From positions 1 through 64,000 of the forward strand of contig JBDTMF010000001.1 of NCBI GenBank assembly GCA_039934455.1: a DNA stretch of 64,000 bases, given 5' to 3'. The position numbers and the translations under genes were made by a program. The notes below the pieces were generated by a model that was not told the origin of the DNA, did no database searches, and worked only from the letters and a program-made list of their open reading frames with translations. This document shows, in pieces, positions 32,434 through 41,183 of the stretch (position 1 is its first letter; the number at the start of each line of letters is the position of its first letter). Source of the DNA: DASQFQ01 sp039934455 (GTDB lineage Bacteria; Actinomycetota; Thermoleophilia; Solirubrobacterales; Solirubrobacteraceae).

Positions 32434-35400
32434 ATGTCACTCCGCCCTCTCCTCCGTCATCTCGAGCACCATCCCGACGCCCCCGCGCTCGACGAGCCCG
32501 GGGCGCGCGCGTTCGTCTCGCAGTCGCTGCGCCCGTTCCTGATCGCCGCGGTCGCCGACCGCGACGTGCGCCGCCCCACGATCGTGGTGGCGGGCGACGA
32601 CCGTGCCGCGCGCGACCTCGCGGCCGACCTGCGCGCCTGGCTGCGGCCGCGGGCCGTGCGCTTCTACCCCAGCCGCGGCGTCGCCTACGAGTCGCACCTC
32701 TCACCGCCGGCGCATCTGGTCGGGCTCCGCGTGGCCGCGCTGGACGCCGTGCTCGAATGTAACGTCGCCGAAGGCGGGTTCGACGGAGTCAACTCGCCTG
32801 GCAGGCGAAACCTTCATCAGGAGGCTCCCGTCGTCGTCGTCTCCGCCGTCGCGCTGTCGGAGAAGGTGCCCGATCCCGAGCTGCGCCCGCACGGCTTCGC
32901 GCTCGAGGTCGGCGAGCTGCTCGACCTCGACGAGACCCTCGGCAAGCTCGTCGCGGCAGGCTACGAGCGCGTCGACCAGGTCGAGGACCGCGGGCAGTTC
33001 GCGGCTCGCGGCGGGCTGCTCGACATCTACCCGGCCACCGAGGAGCGCGCGGTCCGCGTCGAGCTCTTCGACATCGAGATCGAGTCGCTGCGCTGGTTCT
33101 CCACCTTCACCCAGCGCTCGCTGGGGGAGGCCCAGCGGGTCGAGATCGCCCCGGCCGCCGAGCTCGCCCCCGAGCACCGGGAGCTGGCCGAGATCGCCGC
33201 GCTCGAGGACGCCGACAACCGTCCCGACGTGGCCGAGTTGCTGCCCGTCGACCGCTTCCGCGAGCTGCTCGACCTCTTCCCCGAGCACACCGACGTGGTG
33301 ATCGCCGCCGACGAGGACGTCGCGCCGGCGCTGCGCGACCACTGGGATGACGTCTGCGCCGCCTTCCACGACACCGACGCGCACGACCTCTATGTCGCGC
33401 CGCCCGCGATCGTGGCGTCGCTCGAGGCGCGCAAGCCGCTGCGGCTGTCCTCGATCTCGGGTTCGCAGCCGCTCGAGTTCCGCGCGCAGGCGGCCGAGTT
33501 CGCCGCACGCTCGCTCAACGAGGCCGAGCCTGAGCTCGAGAAGCTCACCCGCTCGGGCTACACGACGCTCGTCACCTGGCCGCAGCGCGGCCAGGGCGAG
33601 CGCGCCGCCTACAACCTGCAGCGCCTGCGGGCGGGCTGGAAGCCGGAGGACGGCGGGCTCGTGTTCGCGGAGGCCAACCTCCGCGACGGCTTCGTCTGCC
33701 CGCCGATGCAGCTCGCGGCGATCCCCGAGCACCGGCTGATCCACCGCCGCGGCCGCGCCGAGCGGCCGACCCGCCGCGGCCGCGGGCTGCTGCGCTCGTT
33801 CGCCGACCTGCGCACGGGCGACATCGTCGTCCACGAGGACCACGGCCTGGCGCGCTTTGCCGGCTTCGACACGAAGACCGTCGCCGGGGTCACGCGCGAC
33901 TATCTCGACCTCGAGTTCCAGGGCTCCGACCGCGTCTTCATGCCGGTCGACCAGCTCGCGAAGATCTCGCGCTACGTCGGCGCCGGCGGCGACCACCCGC
34001 CGCTCTCCAAGCTCGGCGGGACGCGCTGGGACACGATGAAGGCGCGCGCCCGCCGCGCCGCCCAGGAGCAGGCCGCCGAGCTGCTCAACCTCTACGCCGA
34101 GCGCCGCCACCGGCGCGGCTTCGCGTTCCCGCCCGACTCGGACTGGCTGCGCGACTTCGAGGTCGCCTTCCCCTACACGGAGACGCGCGACCAGCGCGAG
34201 GCGATCGAGCAGGTCAAGTGGGACATGGAGGCCGAGCGTCCGATGGATCGGCTGATCTGCGGGGACGTCGGCTACGGCAAGACGGAGGTCGCGCTGCGCG
34301 CCGCCTTCAAGGCCGCCAACGCCGGCAAGCAGGTGCTGATGCTGGTGCCGACGACGATCCTCGCCCAGCAGCACTTCGGCACCTTCACCGAGCGCCTGCG
34401 CGACTACCCGTTCACGATCGAGCACGTCTCGCGCTTCCGCGCCCCGGCCGACCAGCGCGCCGCCGTCAAGCGGTTCTCGGAGGGGAAGGCGGACATCCTC
34501 ATCGGCACGCACCGGCTGCTCTCGCGCGACGTGCGCGCGAAGGACCTCGGGCTGCTGATCGTCGACGAGGAGCAGCGCTTCGGGGTCAAGCAGAAGGACC
34601 TGCTGCGCCAGCTGCGCCTGAAGGTCGACGTGATCTCGATGAGTGCCACGCCGATCCCGCGCACGCTGCAGATGTCGCTCGCGGGCGTTCGCGACATCTC
34701 CGTGATCGAGACGCCGCCCGAGGGCCGGCGTCCGGTCAAGACCTACGTCGGCGAGTACGACGAGGGCCTGGTCAAGCAGGCGCTCGAGCGCGAGAAGGCG
34801 CGCGGCGGCCAGGCGTTCTTCCTGCACAACCGCATCGAGGACATCGACGAGACGGCGGAGCGCCTGCGGGCGCTGTGTCCGGGCATGTCGTTCGCCGTGG
34901 CCCACGGGCAGATGGACGAGAAGCAGCTCGAGGAGCGCATGATGGACTTCCTGCGCGGCGCGGCCGACGTGCTCGTCTCGACCTCGATCATCGAGTCGGG
35001 CATCGACATCCCGCAGGCCAACACCCTGATCGTCGAGCGCTCCGACATCTTCGGCCTGTCGCAGCTCTACCAGATCCGCGGCCGCGTGGGCCGCTCTCGC
35101 GAGCGGGCCTACGCGTATCTGCTCTACCCCAGCGCGGGCGCGCTGACGGAGGAGGCCGCGAACCGGCTGTCGGCGCTCTCGGACTACACGGAGCTCGGCT
35201 CCGGCTTCAAGATCGCGATGCGCGACCTCGAGCTGCGCGGCGCGGGCAACCTGCTCGGCGACGAGCAGTCCGGCCACGTGGCGGCGCTCGGCTTCGAGCT
35301 CTACATGCAGATGCTCGACGAGGCGGTGCGTTCGATGGGCGACGGCGCCGTCGACGAGGAGGACCTGCGCGAGCCCGTGCGCCTTGACGTCAACGTCGAC

Positions 35401-35814
35401 GCCTACATCCCGGTCGAGTACATCCCTTACGAGCAGGCCAAGGTCGACGTCCACCGGCGCATCGCGGGCGCCCGTGAGGTGGCCGAGCTGGCCGAATTGC
35501 GCGCCGAGCTCAGCGATCGGTTCGGGGAGCCTCCGGAGCCGCTCGAGAACCTGCTAGTGCTCCAGCAGGCGCGCATCAAGCTCGGCCAGGCCGGGGCGAC
35601 GACGGTCACGTTCCGCCAGGGCCGGCTCGCGGTCACGCCGATCGAGCTCGACTCGGTGCGGGCCAAGAAGCTGCGCGCGCAGATCCCCGGCGCGCTGTAC
35701 GAATCGGGCAAGTCGCAGCTCTCGATGCGGGTGCCGGACGACCCCGCGGAGCGCTTCCCGGCGGTCGTGCGGGCGGCAGATGCGCTGCTCGCGGTGCAGG
35801 GCGAAGCCGCGTGA
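32434..35814 (+). CDS. mfd: Transcription-repair coupling factor Mfd (with an in-frame repeat insertion)
   Basis: Removes RNA polymerase stalled at DNA lesions and recruits UvrA. The 1126-aa protein has the UvrB-homology region (about 1-320), the RNAP-interaction domain near 450-520, and the RecG-like motor with Walker A GDVGYGKTEVA, VDEEQRFGV, MSATPIPRTL, and STSIIESGIDIPQANTLIVERSD, then the C-terminal autoinhibitory domain. Residues about 109-130 (CNVAEGGFDGVN...HQE) interrupt the normal junction between a helix (VAALDAVLE) and strand (APVVVVSAVAL). They are encoded by a dispersed repeat. TAGACT at 32372-32377 may be the -10, with a leader of about 50 nt. Confidence 0.95.
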   Translation: MSLRPLLRHLEHHPDAPALDEPGARAFVSQSLRPFLIAAVADRDVRRPTIVVAGDDRAARDLAADLRAWLRPRAVRFYPSRGVAYESHLSPPAHLVGLRVAALDAVLECNVAEGGFDGVNSPGRRNLHQEAPVVVVSAVALSEKVPDPELRPHGFALEVGELLDLDETLGKLVAAGYERVDQVEDRGQFAARGGLLDIYPATEERAVRVELFDIEIESLRWFSTFTQRSLGEAQRVEIAPAAELAPEHRELAEIAALEDADNRPDVAELLPVDRFRELLDLFPEHTDVVIAADEDVAPALRDHWDDVCAAFHDTDAHDLYVAPPAIVASLEARKPLRLSSISGSQPLEFRAQAAEFAARSLNEAEPELEKLTRSGYTTLVTWPQRGQGERAAYNLQRLRAGWKPEDGGLVFAEANLRDGFVCPPMQLAAIPEHRLIHRRGRAERPTRRGRGLLRSFADLRTGDIVVHEDHGLARFAGFDTKTVAGVTRDYLDLEFQGSDRVFMPVDQLAKISRYVGAGGDHPPLSKLGGTRWDTMKARARRAAQEQAAELLNLYAERRHRRGFAFPPDSDWLRDFEVAFPYTETRDQREAIEQVKWDMEAERPMDRLICGDVGYGKTEVALRAAFKAANAGKQVLMLVPTTILAQQHFGTFTERLRDYPFTIEHVSRFRAPADQRAAVKRFSEGKADILIGTHRLLSRDVRAKDLGLLIVDEEQRFGVKQKDLLRQLRLKVDVISMSATPIPRTLQMSLAGVRDISVIETPPEGRRPVKTYVGEYDEGLVKQALEREKARGGQAFFLHNRIEDIDETAERLRALCPGMSFAVAHGQMDEKQLEERMMDFLRGAADVLVSTSIIESGIDIPQANTLIVERSDIFGLSQLYQIRGRVGRSRERAYAYLLYPSAGALTEEAANRLSALSDYTELGSGFKIAMRDLELRGAGNLLGDEQSGHVAALGFELYMQMLDEAVRSMGDGAVDEEDLREPVRLDVNVDAYIPVEYIPYEQAKVDVHRRIAGAREVAELAELRAELSDRFGEPPEPLENLLVLQQARIKLGQAGATTVTFRQGRLAVTPIELDSVRAKKLRAQIPGALYESGKSQLSMRVPDDPAERFPAVVRAADALLAVQGEAA
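32761..32822 (+). repeat. Dispersed repeat element, short copy inside mfd
   Basis: About 62 nt matching, in the same orientation, the minus strand of the intergenic element at 41519-41629. Shared ends begin AACGTCGCCGAAGGCG and end TCGCCTGGCAGGCGAAACC. Both hairpins are kept: CGCC-GAA-GGCG and TCGCCT-GGC-AGGCGA. This copy lacks a 46-nt internal block. It reads through in frame in mfd. Confidence 0.85.
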
Positions 35815-35861
35815 CCTCTTAGACAATGTTGAGAAGACACCCGCTACCCTCGGTTCGCGTG

Positions 35862-37022
35862 ATGAAAAAGAGACTGCTTTGGCTGGCGCTCGGCGCCTTT
35901 TTTGTGCCCGCATCCATCGTTGCCGGGTGCGGCGGGGTGCCTGGCAACGCCGTCGCGACCGTCGACGGCACCTCGATCGAGAAGGCTTCGTTCGACCACT
36001 GGCTGACCGTCGCCTCCCGCTCCGGCGGCCAGGCTGCGGCGGCGGCGCCCAAGCCGCCCAGCTTCACGGAGTGCGTGAAGCAGAAGCGCAAGACCACGCC
36101 GGCGCCGGCCAAGGGCCAGCCCAAGGTGACCGACGCTGCGCTCAAGAAGCAGTGCAAGCAGGAGTACGGTGCGCTGCGTGACCAGGTCATGCAGCTGCTC
36201 GTGTCCTTCCAGTGGATCGAGGGTGAGGCGAAGGAGCAGAACATCAAGGTCTCCGACAAGGAGATCCAGACGACCTTCGACAAGCAGAAGAAGCAGGCGT
36301 TCCCCAAGGCCGCCGACTTCACGAAGTTCCTCAAGGACTCCGGCCAGACCGAGAAGGACATCCTCAAGCGCGTGCGCCTGGACACCCTCTCCAACAAGAT
36401 CCGCGAGAAGGTCACCAAGGGCAAGGACAAGGTCTCCGACGCCGAGATCTCGACCTACTACAACAAGAACAAGGCGCGCTTCGCGCAGCCCGAGCGGCGC
36501 GACCTCCGGATCGTCCTGACCAAGGGCGCGGCCAAGGCGGCGCAGGCCAAGAAGGCGATCCAGGGCGGCCAGGCCTTCGCGAAGGTGGCCAAGAAGTTCT
36601 CGATCGACCAGGCCTCGAAGGCGCAGGGCGGCAAGCTCCCGGCGGTCGCCAAGGGCCAGCAGGAGAAGGCCCTCGACACGGCGATCTTCAAGGCCAAGAA
36701 GGGCCAGCTCACCGGCCCGGTCAAGACCCAGTTCGGCTACTACGTCTTCGAGGTCACGAAGGTGACCGCCGCGTCCCAGCAGACGCTGGCCCAGGCCAAG
36801 GCCACCATCAAGCAGACCCTCGCGTCCCAGAACCAGCAGAAGGCGCTGGACAAGTTCGTCAAGTCCTTCCGCAAGCGCTGGAAGGCCAAGACGGACTGCG
36901 CCGACGCCTACCGGACGCAGGACTGCAAGAACGCGCCGAAGGCCACGCCGACGCCGACCGCCACGGCCCCCGCCGGCGCGACCCCGGCTCCGGCTCAGCC
37001 CACGGCCACACCCGCCAACTGA
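35862..37022 (+). CDS. Peptidyl-prolyl isomerase lipoprotein (PpiC/SurA-like)
   Basis: A 386-aa exported lipoprotein: signal sequence with lipobox VAGC (about residue 26), SurA-N-like helical region, a parvulin domain (about 205-300; RRDLRIVLTKG, AFAKVAKKFSIDQASKAQGGKLPAV, FGYYVFEV), and a Pro/Thr/Ala-rich C-terminus. It likely assists folding of exported proteins, like PrsA. ATG 35862 opens the signal peptide. TACCCT at 35845-35850 is a likely -10. Its stop overlaps the CTG start of mazG. Confidence 0.9.
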   Translation: MKKRLLWLALGAFFVPASIVAGCGGVPGNAVATVDGTSIEKASFDHWLTVASRSGGQAAAAAPKPPSFTECVKQKRKTTPAPAKGQPKVTDAALKKQCKQEYGALRDQVMQLLVSFQWIEGEAKEQNIKVSDKEIQTTFDKQKKQAFPKAADFTKFLKDSGQTEKDILKRVRLDTLSNKIREKVTKGKDKVSDAEISTYYNKNKARFAQPERRDLRIVLTKGAAKAAQAKKAIQGGQAFAKVAKKFSIDQASKAQGGKLPAVAKGQQEKALDTAIFKAKKGQLTGPVKTQFGYYVFEVTKVTAASQQTLAQAKATIKQTLASQNQQKALDKFVKSFRKRWKAKTDCADAYRTQDCKNAPKATPTPTATAPAGATPAPAQPTATPAN

Positions 37023-37804
37023 GCGACCCCAAGGACTCCGCAGCGGCGGTTGAGCGCCTCGACGCGCTCACCCGCCGCCTGCGCGAGGAGTGCCCGTGGG
37101 ACCGTGAGCAGGACGAACGCTCGATCGTCCCGCACACGGTCGAGGAAGCCTATGAGCTGGCGGCCGCCGCCCACTCGGGCGACGACGCCAAGCTGCTCGA
37201 CGAGCTCGGTGACGTGCTCTTCCAGGTCCACTTCCTCTCGCTGCTGCTCGAGGAGCGCGGCGGCGGCTCGCTCGCCGAGGTCGCCGAGCACTGCCGGCAG
37301 AAGCTGATCCGTCGCCATCCGCACGTCTTCGGCACCGTCGAGGTGGAGAACGCGGGCGAGGTGCTGCGCAACTGGGACGCGATCAAGCGCACCGAGGCGG
37401 GCCGCGAGCCGGGGATCTTCGGCGAGGTCCCGGAGAACCTCCCGGGCGCGCTGTACGCGCGCAAGGTCCAGCGCCGCGCGGCCTCCACCGGCTTCGACTT
37501 CGAGCACATCCCCTACGACGCGGTCGAGGGCGAGCTCGAGGAGCTGCGCGCGGCCGAGGGGGACCGCGACGCCGCCTTCCACGAGGCCGGCGACGTGCTG
37601 TTCGCCGCCGTCAACGTCGCCCGCAAGCTCAAGGTCGACCCCGAGCTCGCGCTGCGCGCCGCCTCCGACCGCTTCCGCGGCCGCGTCGAGGCCGCGGCCG
37701 CTCTCGCCGCACGCGCCGGGGCAGACTGGGACGATCTCAGTCCCGACGCCCAGCTGAGCTTCTACGCCCAGGTGCGCCTGGCCGAATCCCAAGGAGAGCC
37801 GTGA
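37019..37804 (+). CDS. mazG: Nucleoside triphosphate pyrophosphohydrolase MazG, apparent CTG start
   Basis: Hydrolyses NTPs to NMP and PPi, cleaning the nucleotide pool. The 261-aa sequence matches MazG from VERLDALTRRLREECPWDREQ through HTVEEAYELAAA, LLDELGDVLFQVHF (metal-binding E-x2-D) and the second MazG repeat ELEELRAAEGDRDAAFHEAGDVLFAAVNVAR. No ATG, GTG or TTG occurs in frame before the CPWD motif. The frame opens at CTG 37019, which overlaps the PPIase stop as CTGA, like the ATGA and GTGA junctions elsewhere here. The stop overlaps eno by GTGA. Confidence 0.9.
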   Translation: MSDPKDSAAAVERLDALTRRLREECPWDREQDERSIVPHTVEEAYELAAAAHSGDDAKLLDELGDVLFQVHFLSLLLEERGGGSLAEVAEHCRQKLIRRHPHVFGTVEVENAGEVLRNWDAIKRTEAGREPGIFGEVPENLPGALYARKVQRRAASTGFDFEHIPYDAVEGELEELRAAEGDRDAAFHEAGDVLFAAVNVARKLKVDPELALRAASDRFRGRVEAAAALAARAGADWDDLSPDAQLSFYAQVRLAESQGEP

Positions 37805-39075
37805 GCCAGATCGAGAACGTCCACGCCCGTCAGATCCTCGACTCCCGCGGGAACCCGACGGTCGAGGCCGACGTCGTCCTGCGCTCGGGCGCGCAGGGCC
37901 GCGCCGCCGTGCCCTCGGGCGCCTCGACCGGCGAGTTCGAGGCCACGGAGCTGCGCGACGGCGGCGACGCCTGGATGGGCAAGGGCGTCACCCAGGCGGT
38001 CGGCAACGTCAACGGCGAGATCGCCGACGCGGTCGCCGGCTTCGACGTGCTCGACCAGAAGGGCCTCGACCGTTTGCTGATCGACCTCGACGGCACGCCC
38101 AACAAGTCGCGCCTCGGCGCCAACGCGATCCTCGGCGTGTCGCTCGCCGCCGCGCGCGCGGCGGCGGCGGAGGAGCGCCAGCCGCTATGGCGCTATCTCG
38201 GCGGCGAATCGGCCCGCATCCTGCCGGTTCCGATGATGAACGTGCTCAACGGCGGCTCCCACGCCGACAACTCCGTGGACTTCCAAGAGTTCATGATCGT
38301 CCCGGTCGGCGCGCCCAGCTTCTCGGAGGGCCTGCGGATGGCCGCCGAGGTCTTCCACCACCTCAAGGCGTGGCTGCACGACCAGGGCATGGGCGGCGGT
38401 GTCGGCGACGAGGGCGGCTTCGCGCCCAACCTGGCTTCCAACGAGGCGGCGCTGGACGCGCTGATGAAGGGCATCGAGGCCGCGGGCTACACGCCGGGCG
38501 AGGACCTCGCGATCGCGCTCGACCCCGCCGCCAGCGAGATCTACGACGACGGCCGCTACCGGCTCGAGCACGAGGGCCGCGACCTCTCCGCGGACGAGAT
38601 GGCGGGCTACTGGGGCGACATCTGTTCGCGCTACCCGATCCTCTCGCTCGAGGACGGCATGGACGAGGAGGACTGGGACGGCTGGAAGGGCCTCACGCAG
38701 CTGCTCGGCGACCGCGTGCAGCTCGTCGGCGACGACATCTTCGTGACCAACACGGAGCGTTTCGCGCGCGGGATCGAGCTCGGCGTCGCCAACTCGATCC
38801 TGATCAAGGTCAACCAGATCGGCACGCTGTCGGAGACGCTCGACGCGATCGCGATGGCTCGCGAGGCCGGCTACACCGCGGTCATGTCGCACCGCTCGGG
38901 CGAGACCGAGGACACCACGATCGCCGACCTCGCGGTCGCCACGGGCTGCGGGCAGATCAAGACCGGCGCGCCCTCGCGCTCGGACCGCGTGGCGAAGTAC
39001 AACCAGCTGCTGCGGATCGAGGAGGCGCTGGGGGCGGACGCGGAGTATCTGGGCCGCTCGGCGTTTCGAAGCTAG
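37801..39075 (+). CDS. eno: Enolase
   Basis: Interconverts 2-phosphoglycerate and phosphoenolpyruvate. The 424-aa sequence contains ARQILDSRGNPTVEADV, PSGASTGEFEA, GVGDEGGFAPN (catalytic Glu), the metal ligands in LEDGMDEEDWDGW and GDDIFVTN, the catalytic Lys in LIKVNQIGTLSET, and SHRSGETEDTTIADLAVA. GTG 37801 is inside the mazG stop. Confidence 0.98.
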   Translation: MSQIENVHARQILDSRGNPTVEADVVLRSGAQGRAAVPSGASTGEFEATELRDGGDAWMGKGVTQAVGNVNGEIADAVAGFDVLDQKGLDRLLIDLDGTPNKSRLGANAILGVSLAAARAAAAEERQPLWRYLGGESARILPVPMMNVLNGGSHADNSVDFQEFMIVPVGAPSFSEGLRMAAEVFHHLKAWLHDQGMGGGVGDEGGFAPNLASNEAALDALMKGIEAAGYTPGEDLAIALDPAASEIYDDGRYRLEHEGRDLSADEMAGYWGDICSRYPILSLEDGMDEEDWDGWKGLTQLLGDRVQLVGDDIFVTNTERFARGIELGVANSILIKVNQIGTLSETLDAIAMAREAGYTAVMSHRSGETEDTTIADLAVATGCGQIKTGAPSRSDRVAKYNQLLRIEEALGADAEYLGRSAFRS

Positions 39076-39131
39076 CTGGGCGGGCCGTTGCACAGGAAGG
39101 ACGAGTCGCGTGTTGAACGAAGCGGCAACGG

Positions 39132-39434
39132 ATGGCCGCCGCGCACACCCGCATCCGCTGGGACCGGTTGGGCCGGTGGGCGCTCCTGTTCGTCCTCGCC
39201 CTCCTGATCTACCTCTACATCGGCCCTGCCCGGACGTGGGTGTCGACCTGGAGGGAGGCGGGCCAGAAACGCGAGGAGGTCGCCACGCTGCGGACCGAGA
39301 ACGACCGGCTGAAGGCCCGCCGCGACGATCTCAAGCGCGCGTCGGCGCTGGAGCGCGAGGCGCGCCGGCTCGGCATGGTCAAGGCCGGCGAGCGCGCCTA
39401 CATCATCGAAGACCTTCCCAAGCCCAGCCGCTAG
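39132..39434 (+). CDS. FtsB/DivIC-family septum formation initiator
   Basis: A 100-aa divisome protein: short basic N-terminus, one membrane helix (ALLFVLALLIYLYIG, about 17-31) and an extracytoplasmic coiled coil (REAGQKREEVATLRTENDRLKARRDDLK) ending ARRLGMVKAGERAYII, the classic DivIC tail. It probably bridges FtsL and FtsQ. The position after eno is conserved in actinobacteria. Its stop shares CTAG with the convergent gene. Confidence 0.9.
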   Translation: MAAAHTRIRWDRLGRWALLFVLALLIYLYIGPARTWVSTWREAGQKREEVATLRTENDRLKARRDDLKRASALEREARRLGMVKAGERAYIIEDLPKPSR

Positions 39435-39748
39435 GCCCGGCGCCGGCCGCCCGCGTAGTCCGTCGCCTCGCGCAGATACCGCCCGAAGGCGGCGTCGGCG
39501 ACGATCCTCACGTCCCAGGCGTAGGACTGGTCGGGAGCGGCGGCGTAGGCGACGTCGGAGCACCAGTCGGTGCCCCGGTCGTAGAGCTCGACGAGCTCCT
39601 CCGAGGTGAACGGCCCGCCGAGGCGGCGCCGCAGGTCGGCCTCGATGCGCCGCGTCACGGCCTCGAGCACATCGCGCTGGTCGGCGGGCGCCTCCGCGAG
39701 GAGGCGCAGCCCGGCGGCCCACTGGTCGGTGGCGGTGTCGTAGGGCAC
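39431..39748 (-). CDS. Conserved hypothetical protein, 105 aa
   Basis: An acidic helical protein (RIEADLRRRLGGPFTSEELVELYDRGTDWCSDVAYAAAPDQSYAWD) without a known motif. GTG 39748 is 7 nt after a minus-strand TAGCCT that includes the stop codon of the upstream GNAT gene. It overlaps the FtsB-like stop by 4 nt. Confidence 0.7.
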   Translation of the reverse strand: MPYDTATDQWAAGLRLLAEAPADQRDVLEAVTRRIEADLRRRLGGPFTSEELVELYDRGTDWCSDVAYAAAPDQSYAWDVRIVADAAFGRYLREATDYAGGRRRA

Positions 39749-39755
39749 CGCGTTG

Positions 39756-39761
39756 AGGCTA
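39756..39761 (-). promoter_or_regulatory. -10 hexamer TAGCCT built on the GNAT stop codon
   Basis: The minus-strand TAG of the GNAT gene (39761-39759) forms the first half of TAGCCT, followed by 7 nt and GTG 39748. Confidence 0.5.
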
Positions 39762-40535
39762 CCCGGGCTTGCGCGTGAACGATCGGTACTCGTCCACGGT
39801 CTCGAAGCCCAGCCGCTCGTAGAGCCGCTGTGGCCAGTCGTCGGCGTCGGCCATGATCATGATCAGCTCGTCGCCGCGCCCCTGGGCGGCTGCGATCGCT
39901 GCGCGGACGACCGCGCTCGCCAGCCCCGCGCCGCGGTAGGGCTTGGCGGTGTAGACCTCCTCGACCTGGCCGACGCCGTCGCCGTCGCCGGGGAGCAGCA
40001 TGCAGCAGGCGGCCGGCGCGCCGTCGCGGTCGGTGAGGAAGAAGCGGGCGCCGCTCGTGAGCGCCGTGTCGGCGTCGGCGTCGGCGAGGTCGCGCGCCTC
40101 GGCCGAGCTCATCGCCTCGCCGTACCACTGCTCCATCAGGTCCCGCACCGCCGGGAACTCGACCTCGGACACCTCCGCCGGCGCCTCGCCGCGCCGGTCG
40201 GCGCCGCGGCGCAGCAGCATGACGACGACCCGCTCGGCGGTCCAGCCCGCCGCCTTGAAGCCCCCGGCGAGCGGCTCGCCCCCGCGGTGGATCTCCACCT
40301 TGCGGTGACGTAGCCCGGCCGGCGCCTGCAGCCGCTCCGACTCCGCGATCAGGGTTTCGGCCGACGTCCCCGCCGCGTCGTCGACGACGAGCAGGTTGAG
40401 GTCCCACTTCGTCGGGTGCGCGGGCGTGAAGTACGCCGCGCCGTGCGCGAACCGCTCGGCCCGGCTGGTGCTGCGCTCGAATAACGCCCGGCGGTGTGCG
40501 CGCAGGCGCGCGAGGTCAGTCGTCGTCCCCGCCAC
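39759..40535 (-). CDS. GNAT-family N-acetyltransferase
   Basis: A 258-aa protein whose C-terminal half is a GNAT domain: VEEVYTAKPYRGAGLASAVVRAAIAAA (acetyl-CoA pyrophosphate loop R/Q-x2-G-x-A) and LYERLGFETVDEYRSFTRKPG at the end. The N-terminal half (about 1-110) is a degenerate GNAT-like or substrate-recognition region. Acceptor unknown. GTG 40535 overlaps the upstream gene by 20 nt. Confidence 0.85.
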   Translation of the reverse strand: MAGTTTDLARLRAHRRALFERSTSRAERFAHGAAYFTPAHPTKWDLNLLVVDDAAGTSAETLIAESERLQAPAGLRHRKVEIHRGGEPLAGGFKAAGWTAERVVVMLLRRGADRRGEAPAEVSEVEFPAVRDLMEQWYGEAMSSAEARDLADADADTALTSGARFFLTDRDGAPAACCMLLPGDGDGVGQVEEVYTAKPYRGAGLASAVVRAAIAAAQGRGDELIMIMADADDWPQRLYERLGFETVDEYRSFTRKPG

Positions 40536-41082
40536 TGGCGCGACGGATGACGATCTGGTCTTCCTCGATGCTGACCTCGACGGGGCGGTGGCCCGCCCAG
40601 TGCTCAGCGTAGGTCGGGTTGTCCTCGACCGCGGGATCGAGCCACAGGCCGTAGCCCTCCTCGCCGTGGTCGAAGGTACCCTCGAACGATCCTGAGGCGT
40701 CCTCGCGGCGGGTGCGGCCCCCGCGGCGGGCGCGCTTCTTGGGCGCGGGCTTCTTCTCGTCGTCGTCCTCGTCGGGCTCGGCGTCCTCGTCGGCGGCGCG
40801 CTTGGCGGCCTCCTCGGCGAACTTGGCCTCCTCCTCGGCGCGACGCGCCGCCTCGGCCTCGAGCTCGGCGGCGATCGCGGCGTCGTCTTCGGCGCGGAGG
40901 TCGACCTCCTCGATCGGCTCGCCGGCGCTGTCGCCGTCGGCCTCGAGCTCGTTCTCGCGCTTGAAGGACTGGATCTGCTGCACGGTGACTTCGAGCTGGT
41001 GGGCGATCCACGCGTCGGTGCGGCCCTGCCGGACCCACCCGCGGATCTGGTTGAGCTGGGGGCGCAACGATCGACGACTCAT
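40516..41082 (-). CDS. Putative DNA-binding protein with charged coiled coil
   Basis: A 188-aa protein. Residues about 5-45 (LNQIRGWVRQGRTDAWIAHQLEVTVQQIQSFKRENEL) look like a helix-turn-helix. The middle (about 60-115) is an Ala/Glu/Lys coiled coil, then a basic KKRARRGGRTRR patch and a conserved C-terminal domain with YGLWLDPAVEDNPTYAEHWAGHRPVEV. This suggests nucleic-acid binding, but no family is firm. ATG 41082, with TAGTGT 11 nt upstream. Confidence 0.65.
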   Translation of the reverse strand: MSRRSLRPQLNQIRGWVRQGRTDAWIAHQLEVTVQQIQSFKRENELEADGDSAGEPIEEVDLRAEDDAAIAAELEAEAARRAEEEAKFAEEAAKRAADEDAEPDEDDDEKKPAPKKRARRGGRTRREDASGSFEGTFDHGEEGYGLWLDPAVEDNPTYAEHWAGHRPVEVSIEEDQIVIRRASGGDDD

Positions 41083-41167
41083 GGCGGGCCGGGACACTAG
41101 CGCACGGCCGCGGACGCCAGTCAGGTGCAGGCCCCATTGGCTGTGTGGCGAAACTTCTCTAACCTCG

Positions 41168-41183
41168 GGACCATCAATGGTCC
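41168..41183 (+). promoter_or_regulatory. Inverted repeat in the csrA upstream region
   Basis: GGACCAT-CA-ATGGTCC, a perfect 7-bp stem, about 80 nt before csrA. GGA triplets occur in it, at 41209-41211 and in the Shine-Dalgarno at 41251-41257. GGA in leader hairpins is the usual CsrA recognition element, so autoregulation is possible but unproven. Confidence 0.4.

Noticed and set aside
32701..35454. A 917-codon minus-strand frame opposite mfd
   Set aside because: Shadow of mfd; the plus strand carries all helicase motifs.
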